Below are positions 1 to 8,316 of a stretch of 64,000 bases of DNA, one piece after another. The DNA comes from Gaiellasilicea sp963850995 (GTDB lineage Bacteria; Actinomycetota; Thermoleophilia; Gaiellales; Gaiellaceae). The notes beneath the pieces were generated by a model, which worked only from the letters and a program-made list of their open reading frames with translations, was not told the origin of the DNA and searched no databases. Made by a program: the position numbers and the translations under genes. Location of the stretch: positions 682,001-746,000 of the forward strand of contig CAWKNQ010000004.1 of assembly GCA_963850995.1 (NCBI GenBank), read 5' to 3'. Numbering within the stretch: position 1 is the first letter of the stretch; every line of letters begins with the position of its first letter.

Positions 1-989
1 TCGCACTCGTGTACACGGCGTTCGCAGCGGTCGTGGTCGTCGGGATCGTCGCGCTCGTCACCGTCGTCGTCGACCAGGCGCGCTCGGCCGCCGACCGGGC
101 CGACACGTACCTGACCGAGGAGTCGGGCGAGACAGGGCTGACGGGTGCCGAGCTCGACGTCGAGCGACTCCAGGGCTGGCTCGACGACAGGGGGCTCGAC
201 CGGATTCAGATCCGCGAGCAGGCCACGGACTGGCTCGAGACGCTTTCCGGAGAGGAGATCTCGGGTTACACGCAGGATCTGATCTCGTTCGCACAGGGTG
301 CGGCGTTCGGCGTGATCCAGCTGCTCTTCTCGCTGATCCTGATCGTCGTCATCTCCGTCTACATGCTGCTCGACATGAATCGGCTGGAGCGCGCGATCGA
401 CCGCCGCTTCCCGCCGCACGGCGGGTCGCCGCTGACCCTCCGGATCGAGTCGGCGCTCGCCGGTTACGTGCGCGGCCAGGTGCTGCTCTCGACGATCATC
501 GGCACCAGTGCGGGCATCGGCATGTGGCTGCTCGGTGCGCTCGACCTCGTCCCGGGCGCCGAGCAGTACGCGCTTCTCTTCGGGATCTGGACGGCGGTGA
601 TCGAGGTCATCCCGTACATCGGTCCCTGGCTCTCGGCCGTGCCGCCGGCCATCTACGCGCTCGTCGTCGAGCCGATCTCGGTGCTCTGGGTGGCGGCGCT
701 CTTCGTCTTCATCTACCAGGTCGAGGGGCACGTGGTCGTGCCGAACGTGATGGCGAATGCGCTTCGCCTGCACCCGCTGCTCGTCATCTTCGGGCTGCTC
801 GCAGGCGCCGAGCTGTACGGGATCGCGGGCATCCTCGTCGCCTTGCCGACGCTGGCGGCCATGCGCGCGATCTGGGAGTTCTTCGCGGAGCGCCTGACGC
901 TCGAGCCGTGGGGCGAGGGCGAAGGCCCTGTGCCGGTCGAGGTGGGCGTCGAGCCGCCCAAGGCGCCTGACGTAACCTTGGTCAAGTGA
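1..989 (+). CDS. AI-2E family transporter (5' end outside window)
   Basis: Multi-pass membrane protein of the AI-2E/PerM-type transporter family. The frame is open from the window edge, so roughly the first 50-60 residues are missing. What is seen: a hydrophobic start, a soluble acidic stretch of about 80 residues (ELDVERLQGWLDD...), then membrane helices including LILIVVISVYMLLD, a central VIEVIPYIGPWLSAVPP segment typical of the family, and a last helix block LLVIFGLLAGAELYGIAGIL with conserved glycines. It ends in a charged cytoplasmic tail. The stop overlaps the GTG start of hemB by 4 bases, implying co-translation, but no link to haem synthesis is known. The substrate is unknown; members have been linked to AI-2 export, Na+/H+ exchange or general efflux. 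Confidence 0.85.
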   Translation, partial: ALVYTAFAAVVVVGIVALVTVVVDQARSAADRADTYLTEESGETGLTGAELDVERLQGWLDDRGLDRIQIREQATDWLETLSGEEISGYTQDLISFAQGAAFGVIQLLFSLILIVVISVYMLLDMNRLERAIDRRFPPHGGSPLTLRIESALAGYVRGQVLLSTIIGTSAGIGMWLLGALDLVPGAEQYALLFGIWTAVIEVIPYIGPWLSAVPPAIYALVVEPISVLWVAALFVFIYQVEGHVVVPNVMANALRLHPLLVIFGLLAGAELYGIAGILVALPTLAAMRAIWEFFAERLTLEPWGEGEGPVPVEVGVEPPKAPDVTLVK

Positions 990-1933
990 GCGCCTTCCCG
1001 GCCACGCGCCTGCGCAGGCTGCGCCGCACGGACGCCCTGCGCGCGCTCGTCCGTGAGACGCGGCTCGACCTCGACGATTTCGTGCTGCCGCTGTTCGTGG
1101 GGCCGTCGACCGTCCGGAACGAGCAGCTGCCGGCGCTGAGCAGGTTCTCGGTCGAGGATCTGGCGGCCGAGGCGAGTGAGCTCGCGCGTCTCGGCGTCAA
1201 GGCGGTCCTCCTCTTCGGGGTGCCGGACGAGAAGGACGACGAGGGCTCGGGCGCGTGGGACGAGGAAGGAGTCGTGCAGCGGGCGCTGCGGGCCCTACGG
1301 GCCGAGCAGCCGCAGCTCGTGCTCGTCACCGATGTCTGCCTCTGCGAGTACACGGCGCACGGCCACTGCGGTGTGATCCGCGACGGCGAGGTCGCGAACG
1401 ACGAGACGCTCGAGCTGCTCGCGCGCACGGCGGTCAGCCACGTCGAAGCGGGCGCGGACGCCGTCGCGCCGAGCGACATGATGGACGGACGCGTCGGCGC
1501 TATCCGCGAGGTCCTGCCCGAGACGCCGATCGTCTCGTACGCCGCGAAGTACGCGTCCGCTTTCTACGGGCCGTTCCGGGAGGTGGCCGAGTCCACGCCG
1601 GCCTTCGGCGACCGACGCGGCTACCAGATGGATCCGGCGAACGTGCGCGAGGCGCTGCGCGAGTGCGAGCTCGACCTCGCCGAGGGCGCCGACGTGCTGA
1701 TGGTGAAGCCTGCGCTGCCGTATCTCGACGTGATCCGCGCCGTCCGCGAGCGGTTCGACTGCCCGATCGCGGCGTACAACGTCTCCGGGGAGTACGCGCT
1801 CGTGAAGGCGGCTGCCGCAGCCGGCCATCTCGACGAGCGTGCGGCTGCGCTCGAGTCCCTCACCGCGATCAAGCGCGCCGGCGCCGACCTCGTCTGCTCG
1901 TACTGGACGAAGGACCTCGCGGCGTGGCTCTGA
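986..1933 (+). CDS. hemB: delta-aminolevulinic acid dehydratase (porphobilinogen synthase)
   Basis: Condenses two 5-aminolevulinate molecules to porphobilinogen, the second step of the tetrapyrrole pathway, in the cytosol. 315 residues, normal length. Seen: the cysteine-rich metal site DVCLCEYTAHGHCG (about residues 117-130), which marks the zinc-type enzyme; APSDMMDGR; the first active-site lysine in SYAAKYASAFYG (about 187); GYQMDPAN; and the Schiff-base lysine in VLMVKPALPY (about 240). The GTG start overlaps the upstream stop (GTGA). hemL follows with a 10-base overlap, so the two haem genes are co-transcribed. Confidence 0.97.
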   Translation: MSAFPATRLRRLRRTDALRALVRETRLDLDDFVLPLFVGPSTVRNEQLPALSRFSVEDLAAEASELARLGVKAVLLFGVPDEKDDEGSGAWDEEGVVQRALRALRAEQPQLVLVTDVCLCEYTAHGHCGVIRDGEVANDETLELLARTAVSHVEAGADAVAPSDMMDGRVGAIREVLPETPIVSYAAKYASAFYGPFREVAESTPAFGDRRGYQMDPANVREALRECELDLAEGADVLMVKPALPYLDVIRAVRERFDCPIAAYNVSGEYALVKAAAAAGHLDERAAALESLTAIKRAGADLVCSYWTKDLAAWL

Positions 1934-3183
1934 GACAGCGGTCGGACCTGGCTCGCCGCGCCGAGCAGCTGATCCCGGGCGGCGTCAACTCGCCGGTGCG
2001 CGCGATGCGGTCGGTGGGCCGGGACGAGCCCGTCTTCGTCCGCAGTGGCAACGGCTCGACGATCGTCGACGTCGAGGGCAACCGCTATGTCGACTGGGTG
2101 CTGAGCTGGGGGCCGCTCCTCTTCGGGCACGCCGACGAGGAGACGCTCGCAGCGATCGGCGACGCGGCGCAGCGCGGGACGACCTTCGGGGCGCCGACCG
2201 AGGCCGAGGTCGAGCTGGCGGCGGAGATCGTCGACGCGGTCCCTTCCGTCGAGATGGTGCGGCTCGTCTCCTCCGGCACGGAGGCCGCGATGAGCGCCGT
2301 GCGCCTGGCCCGCGGCTACACCCGCCGCGACCGGATCCTCAAGTTCTCCGGCTGCTACCACGGCCACGCCGACGGGCTCCTGGCGAGCGCAGGCTCCGGC
2401 CTCGCGACGCTCGGAATCCCGTCCAGCCCGGGTGTCCCCACCGGGACGACGGCGGACACGATCGTGACGGCCTACAACGACGTCGACGCGGCGGCGGCGG
2501 CCGTCGAGCGGTACGGCGAGGGGCTGGCGGCGATCATCGTCGAGCCCGTCGCCGGGAACATGGGGGTCGTACCGCCCGCGCCGGGGTTCCTCGAGGCACT
2601 GCGGGCGCTCGCCGACGCCTCGGGGGCGCTGCTCGTCTTCGACGAGGTGATCACCGGCTTCCGCGTCGCCCGCGGCGGCGCGCAGGAGCGCTTCGGCGTC
2701 CTGCCCGACCTGACCGTCCTCGGCAAGATCGTCGGCGGCGGGCTGCCGCTCGCCGCGTTCGGGGGCCGCGCCGAGGTGATGGAGCGGCTCGCGCCGGCCG
2801 GCGACGTCTACCAGGCCGGCACGCTCTCCGGCAACCCGCTCGCGACCGCCGCCGGGATCAGCGTGCTGCGCCGGCTCCGCGATCCCGCCGTCTACGAGGA
2901 GCTGGAGCTCACCGGCGCGCGGCTGGAGGCGGGATTGAAGCCGTTCGGGCGCGTGCACCGGGTCGGCGCGATGGCCACGCTCTTCCTCGGCCGCCGCGGG
3001 ATTCGCAACTTCGCCGACGTGCAGGCGTGCGACACCGAGCGCTACGGCGCGCTCTTCCGGCACCTGCTCGAGCGCGGGATCTACGTCGCGCCGTCGCAGT
3101 TCGAGTGCCTGTTCGTCTCGCTCGCCCACTCCGACGAGGACGTCGACCGCACGATCGAGGCCGTTGCCGACTACTTCAGCTGA
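1924..3183 (+). CDS. hemL: glutamate-1-semialdehyde 2,1-aminomutase
   Basis: PLP enzyme converting glutamate-1-semialdehyde to 5-aminolevulinate, the substrate of the HemB encoded just upstream. The GTG start at 1924 gives 419 residues (MALRQRSDLARRAEQLIPGG) and overlaps hemB by 10 bases; the open frame continues upstream only as antisense-free shadow. Seen: PGGVNSPVRA near the N terminus, SSGTEAAMSA cofactor-phosphate loop, FDEVITGFR with the PLP aspartate, the PLP lysine in VLGKIVGGGLP (about residue 267), and the class signature YQAGTLSGNPLA. Presence of hemL implies the C5 (tRNA-Glu) route, though hemA is not in the window. Confidence 0.96.
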   Translation: MALRQRSDLARRAEQLIPGGVNSPVRAMRSVGRDEPVFVRSGNGSTIVDVEGNRYVDWVLSWGPLLFGHADEETLAAIGDAAQRGTTFGAPTEAEVELAAEIVDAVPSVEMVRLVSSGTEAAMSAVRLARGYTRRDRILKFSGCYHGHADGLLASAGSGLATLGIPSSPGVPTGTTADTIVTAYNDVDAAAAAVERYGEGLAAIIVEPVAGNMGVVPPAPGFLEALRALADASGALLVFDEVITGFRVARGGAQERFGVLPDLTVLGKIVGGGLPLAAFGGRAEVMERLAPAGDVYQAGTLSGNPLATAAGISVLRRLRDPAVYEELELTGARLEAGLKPFGRVHRVGAMATLFLGRRGIRNFADVQACDTERYGALFRHLLERGIYVAPSQFECLFVSLAHSDEDVDRTIEAVADYFS

Positions 3184-3619
3184 TCTCTGGGACACGCTCG
3201 CCGCCGAGGCGGCCGCCGAGAGCCCGCTCTGGGGCGAGGCGCTGCGCGCCGACCCCGAGCGCGAGGGCGTCTTCGGCCCGCACGCCCCGGACCGGTTCGC
3301 GCTCGGCCTGGAGACGATCTACGAGGGCTACCTCGTCCACTACGGGCGGCCGCGCCTGTTTGCGCCGGCGGACGCCGAGACGGCGCTGCTGCTCGGCGAC
3401 TACCTCTACGCGCACGGCCTCGTCCGGATCGCCGCCACCGGCGACCTCGACGCCGTCGCCACGCTGGCGGAGCTGATCTCGACCTGCGCCCACCTGCGGG
3501 CAGACCAGGAGCCGGGTGACGGCGAGGCGTGGCTCGACGCGGTGCGCCGCCTCGGCGGCTCACCGGGGCAGGATCAGAGCCGGTCTGCGCTCGCCGCGCA
3601 CGCCCTGCGGGTCGGATAA
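3164..3619 (+). CDS. uncharacterised helical protein downstream of hemL
   Basis: I do not recognise a family. The frame encodes about 151 residues starting at TTG and overlapping the hemL end by 20 bases. The sequence is mostly amphipathic helix, acidic, with no signal peptide, membrane segment or cysteine cluster. The conserved-looking part is LETIYEGYLVHYGRPRLF followed by LLLGDYLYAHGLVRIA and a region rich in alanine and leucine (DAVATLAELISTCAHL), a pattern reminiscent of all-helical isoprenoid-synthase or HEPN-like folds, but no catalytic aspartate motif is seen. Codon use matches its neighbours, and the position suggests co-expression with haem synthesis. The start is uncertain because no better GTG/ATG lies near. 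Confidence 0.6.
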   Translation: MPTTSADLWDTLAAEAAAESPLWGEALRADPEREGVFGPHAPDRFALGLETIYEGYLVHYGRPRLFAPADAETALLLGDYLYAHGLVRIAATGDLDAVATLAELISTCAHLRADQEPGDGEAWLDAVRRLGGSPGQDQSRSALAAHALRVG

Positions 3620-3628
3620 GCTCGCGCC

Positions 3629-3772
3629 ATGACCGCCTGGCTGCTCGCCAACGCCGCCGACGAAGGGCGTCGCGTGATCACCGGGATGCTCATCACGGGG
3701 CTCGTCTTCATCGCCGTGATCGTGCTCGGCGAGACCTCACGCGCCCTCCGCCACCGCCGCAAGCAGTCCTAG
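3629..3772 (+). CDS. 47-residue single-pass membrane protein
   Basis: A small open frame, ATG to TAG, encoding one hydrophobic helix (VITGMLITGLVFIAVIVLG, about residues 16-34) followed by a basic tail RHRRKQS. This fits an N-out/C-in membrane peptide by the positive-inside rule. A TAAGCT -10-like element at 3617-3622 lies 6 bases before the ATG, the leaderless arrangement repeated across this window, which supports it being real. No homolog is recognised and the function is unknown. Confidence 0.5.
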   Translation: MTAWLLANAADEGRRVITGMLITGLVFIAVIVLGETSRALRHRRKQS

Positions 3773-3788
3773 CACTCGCGCCTTCGCC

Positions 3789-4220
3789 TTGAAGGCGCAG
3801 CTCCGCACGCTCGAGCAGGAACCGGTCGACATCGCGGAGTCGCGGCTGCCGTCGCCGATCCTCAGCTACGTGGGCGGGAACCGCTGGCGCCTCGAGGCGG
3901 ACTACCCCTACCGCGACGCCGAGACGACGATCACGATCCCGAAGGGCTTCGAGTTCGACCTCTCCTCGGTGCCCCGCCTCCTCTGGTGGCTGATCGCGCC
4001 GTTCGAGCTCTCCGTCGCGGCGCCGCTCCTGCACGACTACCTCTACTTCCACGGCGGCAAGCCGCCCGAGGGCGTCGTCGTCCCGCACCGCATCTACAAC
4101 CGCGCCGAGGTGGACGCGATGTTTCGCGGGATCATGCGCAAGGAGGGCGTCTCGGGCTGGCGGCGCGCGCTCGGCTATCTCGCCGTCCGCACGTTCGGTG
4201 GCGGTGCCTGGCGCGCGTGA
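3789..4220 (+). CDS. DUF1353 family protein
   Basis: 143 residues from a TTG start. Matches the DUF1353 pattern: a beta-rich N-terminal part (YVGGNRWRLEADYPYRD, TITIPKGFEFDLSSVPR) followed by LLHDYLYFHGG and a helical tail containing MFRGIMRKEGVS. DUF1353 proteins are common in phages and scattered in bacterial chromosomes; their function is unknown, although the conserved aspartate and histidine (FDLSSVPR, LLHDYLY) suggest a metal or catalytic site. No phage genes flank it, so this copy looks domesticated. It lies between a tiny membrane protein gene and ubiD on the same strand. Confidence 0.75.
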   Translation: MKAQLRTLEQEPVDIAESRLPSPILSYVGGNRWRLEADYPYRDAETTITIPKGFEFDLSSVPRLLWWLIAPFELSVAAPLLHDYLYFHGGKPPEGVVVPHRIYNRAEVDAMFRGIMRKEGVSGWRRALGYLAVRTFGGGAWRA

Positions 4221-4227
4221 ACGATCG

Positions 4228-4233
4228 TAGACT
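4228..4233 (+). promoter_or_regulatory. -10 element TAGACT of leaderless ubiD promoter
   Basis: TAGACT ends 8 bases before the ubiD ATG and there is no Shine-Dalgarno between them. Transcription would begin at or near the start codon. The identical hexamer with the identical 8-base gap occurs before the aminotransferase gene at 16206. Confidence 0.5.
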
Positions 4234-4241
4234 GCGGCGCG

Positions 4242-5748
4242 ATGGCCCTCCCCGCCGACCTGCGCGACTGGATCCGCCTGCTCGAGGACGAGGGCGAGCT
4301 CGTCCGCGTCGCGGCCGAGGTCGATCCGGACCTCGAGATCACGGAGATCGTCGACCGGACCGTCAAGTCCGGCGGTCCCGCGCTCCTGTTCGAGCAGCCG
4401 AAGGGCTCCAAGCTCCCGCTCCTGATCAACCAGTTCGGCACCGAGCGGCGGATGTGCCTCGCCTTCGGCGTCGAGCACCTCGACGACGTCGCCGCAAAGC
4501 TCGAGGACGTGCTCGAGATGCAACCGCCGCAGGGGCTCGCCGAGAAGGTGCGCGGCCTGCGGAAGCTGAAGTCGATCGCCGGCTCGCTGCCCAAGGTGGT
4601 CTCGCGCGGCGCGTGCCAGGAGATCGTGATCACCGGCGACGACATCGATCTCGGCGTGCTCCCGATCCAGCGCTGCTGGCCGGGCGACCCGGCGCCGTTC
4701 ATCACCCTCCCGGCCGTGATCACGAAGGATCCGCACACCGGCGTCCGCAACCTCGGCATGTACCGGATGCAGAAGATCGACGCCCGCTCGACGTACATGC
4801 ACTGGCAGATCCACAAGGACGGGCGCGCCGACTACCTCGCCACCGACGGGGTGATCCCGGTCGCAGTCGCCATCGGGCTCGATCCCGTCACGGCCTACAC
4901 CGCGAGCGCGCCGCTGCCGAAGCACCTCGACGAGCTGATGCTCTCGGGCTTCCTCAGAGGCGAGCCGGTCGAGCTCGTGCGGGCGAAGACGGTCGACCTC
5001 GACGTTCCGGCGAACGCCGAGATCGTGCTCGAGGGGACGATCGCAGAAGGACGAGGTCGGGCTCGAGGGGCCGTTCGGCGACCACACCGGCTACTACACG
5101 GCCGCGGAGCCGTTCCCCGTCTTCCGGCTCAGCGCGATCACGATGCGCAACGACGCCGTCTATCCCTCGATCGTCGTCGGCAAGCCCCCGCAGGAGGACG
5201 CCTGGCTCGGGAAGGCGACCGAGCGCATCTTCCTCCCCGCGGTGCGGATGACCGTGCCGGAGATCGTCGACTACGACCTGCCCGTCGCCGGCGCGTTCCA
5301 CAACTGCGTGATCGTCTCGATCAAGAAGGCGTTCCCCGGACACGCCCACAAGGTCATGCACGCGATCTGGGGGCTGGGGATGCTGAGCCTCTCGAAGGCG
5401 GTCGTCGTCGTCGACGAGCACGTCGACGTGCACGACTACAACGAGGTCTTCTTCCACGTCGGCGCCAACGTCGACCCGAAGCGGGACGTGGTGCTCGCGG
5501 AAGGGCCGCTCGACCACCTTGACCACGCGCCGACGCTCCAGTTCTTCGGCGGCAAGATCGGGATCGACGCGACGGCGAAGAGCCCGGCCGAGGGCGCGCG
5601 GGAGTGGCCGGAGGAGATCACGATGAGCGACGGAATCAAGGAGCTGGTCGACAGCCGCTGGGCCGAGTACGGGATACCGGCGCACGGCGGCGGTGACCTA
5701 GTAGAGAATGACTCTCGCCGCGGGTTGCGGCAGCTGATACGTCGTTGA
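4242..5748 (+). CDS. ubiD: UbiD family decarboxylase, frameshifted near 5046
   Basis: Prenylated-FMN-dependent decarboxylase, here most likely acting on the polyprenylated futalosine-pathway intermediate in menaquinone synthesis, with UbiX (encoded at 8317) supplying the cofactor. About 501 residues when the frames are joined. Frame one (4242 to about 5045) has GGPALLFEQPKGSK, the GACQEIVITGDDIDL segment and NLGMYRMQ. The second frame has EGPFGDHTGYYT, GAFHNCVIVSIKK and the C-terminal FFGGKIGIDAT. Joining through EGTIA-KDEVGLEGPFG requires removing one base near 5046 and then aligns residue for residue with the usual family spacing, so a one-base insertion, probably an error, explains the break. 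A leaderless promoter lies upstream. Confidence 0.88.
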
Positions 5749-5782
5749 CAGCGCGGGTCGCGCAGGGGTTGAATCCAGTCAC

Positions 5783-6697
5783 TTGAGCGAGAACGACCAG
5801 CCGCATCTGCCGTCGCCGAGCCTCTGGCCGATCGGCTTCGCGATTGGGATCGCCTGCATCCTCACCGGTCTCGTCGTCAGCCCGATCGCCGCCGTCGTCG
5901 GCGCGGTGATCGCAATCGTCTTCGGCTTCCTCTGGATCAGGGACGTGACGAGGCCGGTGCGCGCTCCCGCCCCGGAGGTCGAGCCGGAAGCCCGCCCGCT
6001 CGTCGCGCCGGCTCCCGCGGCCGTGCCCGCCGGCGAGCCGGAGCTCAAGGCGTATCCGCGCAACACGTTCCTTTCCGTCGCGACCCTGGGGCTGGGAGCT
6101 GCGATCGGGGGGATCATCACGTTGCCCGTGCTCGGCTTCGCGGTGTTGCCTGCGTTCACGAACCAGGACGAGCAGAACACGCCGCTCGGCCCGATCGACG
6201 AGTTCCCCGAGGGGACGTTCGTGATCGCGACCTACCTCGAGGACCCTGACGTCGGCGAGGTGACGAGGCGCACGATGTTCGTGCGCAACAACGGCCGGAT
6301 CGACGGCGAGCCGAGCTTCACGCTCATCTACTCCCGCTGCGCCCATCTCGGCTGCCCCGTGCAGCCGAACGGATTGGTCTTCACCGACCAGACGAAGAGG
6401 ATCCCCCCACACGCCGCGGAGATCACGCCCGTGCTCGCGACCGGCTTCGGCTGTCCCTGCCACGGCGGCCAGTACGACACGGAGGGGAATCGGACGGCGG
6501 GGCCGCCCGTGCGCGCGCTCGACCGGACCGAGTTCTCGATCGTCGACGGCATCCTCGTGCTCGGGTCGTTCTTCAGCGTCTCCAAGGTCGAGGGCGTCGG
6601 CGCGACCGCCCGGATCTACCGGTACGGCCGCCAGCCGCCCGGCGTGCACGTCGACGGTTACTCAGCGTGGCTCTACCCGATCGAGGTTCCGCGGTAG
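5783..6697 (+). CDS. qcrA: menaquinol-cytochrome c reductase Rieske iron-sulfur subunit
   Basis: Carries the 2Fe-2S cluster that takes electrons from menaquinol at the bc complex. 304 residues from a TTG start. Three hydrophobic segments are seen: two near the N terminus (LWPIGFAIGIACILTGLVV and AAVVGAVIAIVFGFLW) and one before the head domain (AIGGIITLPVLGFAVLPAF). This is the actinobacterial three-helix QcrA layout rather than the usual single helix. Cluster ligands are in CAHLGC (about residue 186-191) and CPCHGG (about 223). The stop is immediately followed by the qcrB ATG. Position first in the qcr cluster and the short gap after ubiD suggest one transcription unit. Confidence 0.95.
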   Translation: MSENDQPHLPSPSLWPIGFAIGIACILTGLVVSPIAAVVGAVIAIVFGFLWIRDVTRPVRAPAPEVEPEARPLVAPAPAAVPAGEPELKAYPRNTFLSVATLGLGAAIGGIITLPVLGFAVLPAFTNQDEQNTPLGPIDEFPEGTFVIATYLEDPDVGEVTRRTMFVRNNGRIDGEPSFTLIYSRCAHLGCPVQPNGLVFTDQTKRIPPHAAEITPVLATGFGCPCHGGQYDTEGNRTAGPPVRALDRTEFSIVDGILVLGSFFSVSKVEGVGATARIYRYGRQPPGVHVDGYSAWLYPIEVPR

Positions 6698-7495
6698 ATG
6701 GCCGTCGCGACCCCACCGAAGAAGTCGGGGCACAGCACCCTCAAGGACGTCGCGCTCTACCCGCTCGACTGGCTCGAGGAGCGCTCCGGCCTCGTCGGCG
6801 GGATCAAGTACTTCCTCTACCGCCGCGTCCCGCGCGACACGAACTGGTTCCACACCCTCGGCTCGGCCACGCTGACCGCGTTCCTCGTTCAGGCCATCAC
6901 GGGCGTCGTGCTGGCGATGTACTACAAGCCGCACCCCGACACCGCCTACGCGTCGATCGAGCACATCACGAACGACCTCACGCTCGGCTGGCTCGTGCGC
7001 GGCATGCACAAGTGGGGCGCGAGCGTCTTCATCATCCTGATGTTCTTCCACATGGCGCGCGTGTTCTTGTTCGGCGCCTACAAGTACCCGCGCGAGCTGA
7101 ACTGGATCGTGGGTGTGCTCCTGCTCGCAATGGGGATGCTCGAGGGCTTCACTGGCTACCTGCTTCCCTGGGACCAGACCGCGTACTGGGCGACGGTCGT
7201 CGGGATCAACCTGAACGGGACTGCGCCGATCATCGGTCCGTTCCTGGCGCAGTTCCTCTCCGGCGGCGCCGAGATCGGGTCGGACGCGCTCAGCATGTTC
7301 TACTCGCTGCACATGCTCGTGATCCCGGGCGCGATCATCGGGCTGATCATCCTCCACCTCTACCTCGTGGTCCGGCTCGGCGTCAGCTCGCCGCCCTGGT
7401 CCGACGTGGCGGCCGGGCGCGACCGCGTCGAGGCGCCGCCGCCGGTTGGTGGTCGTGAGGGGCTGATCCGGCCGGGAGGCCGTGGCAATGGCTAG
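6698..7495 (+). CDS. qcrB: cytochrome b subunit, b6-like N-terminal half
   Basis: Membrane subunit holding the two b haems and the quinol-oxidising site. 265 residues, the length of a split b6-type cytochrome with four core helices rather than the long fused form. Seen: an amphipathic N-terminal helix, AFLVQAITGVVLAMYY, the haem-ligand helix MHKWGASVFIILMFFHMARV with two histidines 14 residues apart, GFTGYLLPWDQTAYWA, and the second ligand pair in YSLHMLVIPGAI and ILHLYLVVRLG. The start abuts the qcrA stop and the end overlaps the next gene, which provides the missing subunit IV part. Confidence 0.95.
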   Translation: MAVATPPKKSGHSTLKDVALYPLDWLEERSGLVGGIKYFLYRRVPRDTNWFHTLGSATLTAFLVQAITGVVLAMYYKPHPDTAYASIEHITNDLTLGWLVRGMHKWGASVFIILMFFHMARVFLFGAYKYPRELNWIVGVLLLAMGMLEGFTGYLLPWDQTAYWATVVGINLNGTAPIIGPFLAQFLSGGAEIGSDALSMFYSLHMLVIPGAIIGLIILHLYLVVRLGVSSPPWSDVAAGRDRVEAPPPVGGREGLIRPGGRGNG

Positions 7496-8312
7496 CCGCC
7501 GGATCGTCGAGCGCCGCGCGCAGCACGAGCGCTACAAGGATGACGTCAAGCGCGAGGGGCATTCGTTCTTCCCGCACGCGATGTTCCACGACACGGTGAT
7601 GAGCCTCGTCGTGGTGTGCGTGATCGTTGCGCTCGCATGCGTCTGGTACTTCACCGCCGAGGGCACCGAGGACCCGGGCCTGCTCGGCCCGCACTTCACG
7701 GAGGAGGCCGACCCGGGCACGACCGACTTCATCCCGCGCCCGGACTGGTTCTTCTACTTCCTCTTCTACCTGCTGCGGATCTTCAAGTGGCCTGACACGG
7801 TGGTGCTCGCCACCGTCGGGATCCCGAACATCCTGCTCGCGATCCTGATCGCGCTTCCGTTCATCGACCTGCGCCGCGAGCGCCGGCTGTTGCGGCGTCC
7901 GGTCGCGATCGTTGCGGCGATCGTCGTCGTGCTCGCGATGGGCACGCTGACCTACAAGGGCGCGACGGCCACCGAGGCGCTCGGGTCGGAGCTGCGTGAG
8001 TCCGTCCCGGAGTGGGCGGAGGTCCAGGGCTTCGAGGACAACGAGGACGCGGTCGCGGGCGCGGAGATCTTCGCGAGCGCTGGTTGCGCCCAGTGCCACA
8101 CCTATCTCGGCAGCGGCTCCTCGAACCTCGGCGCGCCGGACCTCTCCGACATCGGCGCGACGAACCGTGGCCCGGAGTACTTCGCGACCTACGTCACCAA
8201 CCCGGCCCAGTTCGGCAATACCGTCATGCCGCCCTACGCGGGCCTCGGCGAGGAGAACCTCCAGAAGCTCGGCGTGTTCCTCGACGCCTCCAAGGGCCCT
8301 CAGGACGAATAG
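7488..8312 (+). CDS. qcrC: fused cytochrome b C-terminal (subunit IV) / cytochrome c subunit
   Basis: 274 residues joining a subunit IV-like part to a monohaem cytochrome c domain, the arrangement known from Bacillus-type menaquinol-cytochrome c reductases. Three helices are seen: VMSLVVVCVIVALACVWYF, a block after the quinol-site motif PRPDWFFYFLFYLLRIFKWP (PEWY equivalent), and AIVAAIVVVLAMGTLTY. The c domain follows, with CAQCH (about residues 200-204) and a likely methionine ligand in TVMPPYAG. I chose ATG 7488 because GGGAGG at 7474-7479 is 8 bases upstream; a GTG at 7482 would be too close. It overlaps qcrB by 8 bases. Heme attachment would take place outside the membrane. Confidence 0.93.
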   Translation: MASRRIVERRAQHERYKDDVKREGHSFFPHAMFHDTVMSLVVVCVIVALACVWYFTAEGTEDPGLLGPHFTEEADPGTTDFIPRPDWFFYFLFYLLRIFKWPDTVVLATVGIPNILLAILIALPFIDLRRERRLLRRPVAIVAAIVVVLAMGTLTYKGATATEALGSELRESVPEWAEVQGFEDNEDAVAGAEIFASAGCAQCHTYLGSGSSNLGAPDLSDIGATNRGPEYFATYVTNPAQFGNTVMPPYAGLGEENLQKLGVFLDASKGPQDE

Positions 8313-8316
8313 CCAT

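Noticed and set aside
1255..1923. N-terminal 223-residue extension of the hemL frame
   Set aside because: It is the hemB gene read in another frame; GTG 1924 gives the normal HemL length and N terminus.
3789..4220. Prophage remnant
   Set aside because: DUF1353 is common in phages, but neighbours are core metabolic genes and no integrase, capsid or attachment repeat is seen.
5046..5050. Programmed ribosomal frameshift in ubiD
   Set aside because: No slippery heptamer or stimulatory structure is obvious, and several unrelated genes show the same type of insertion.
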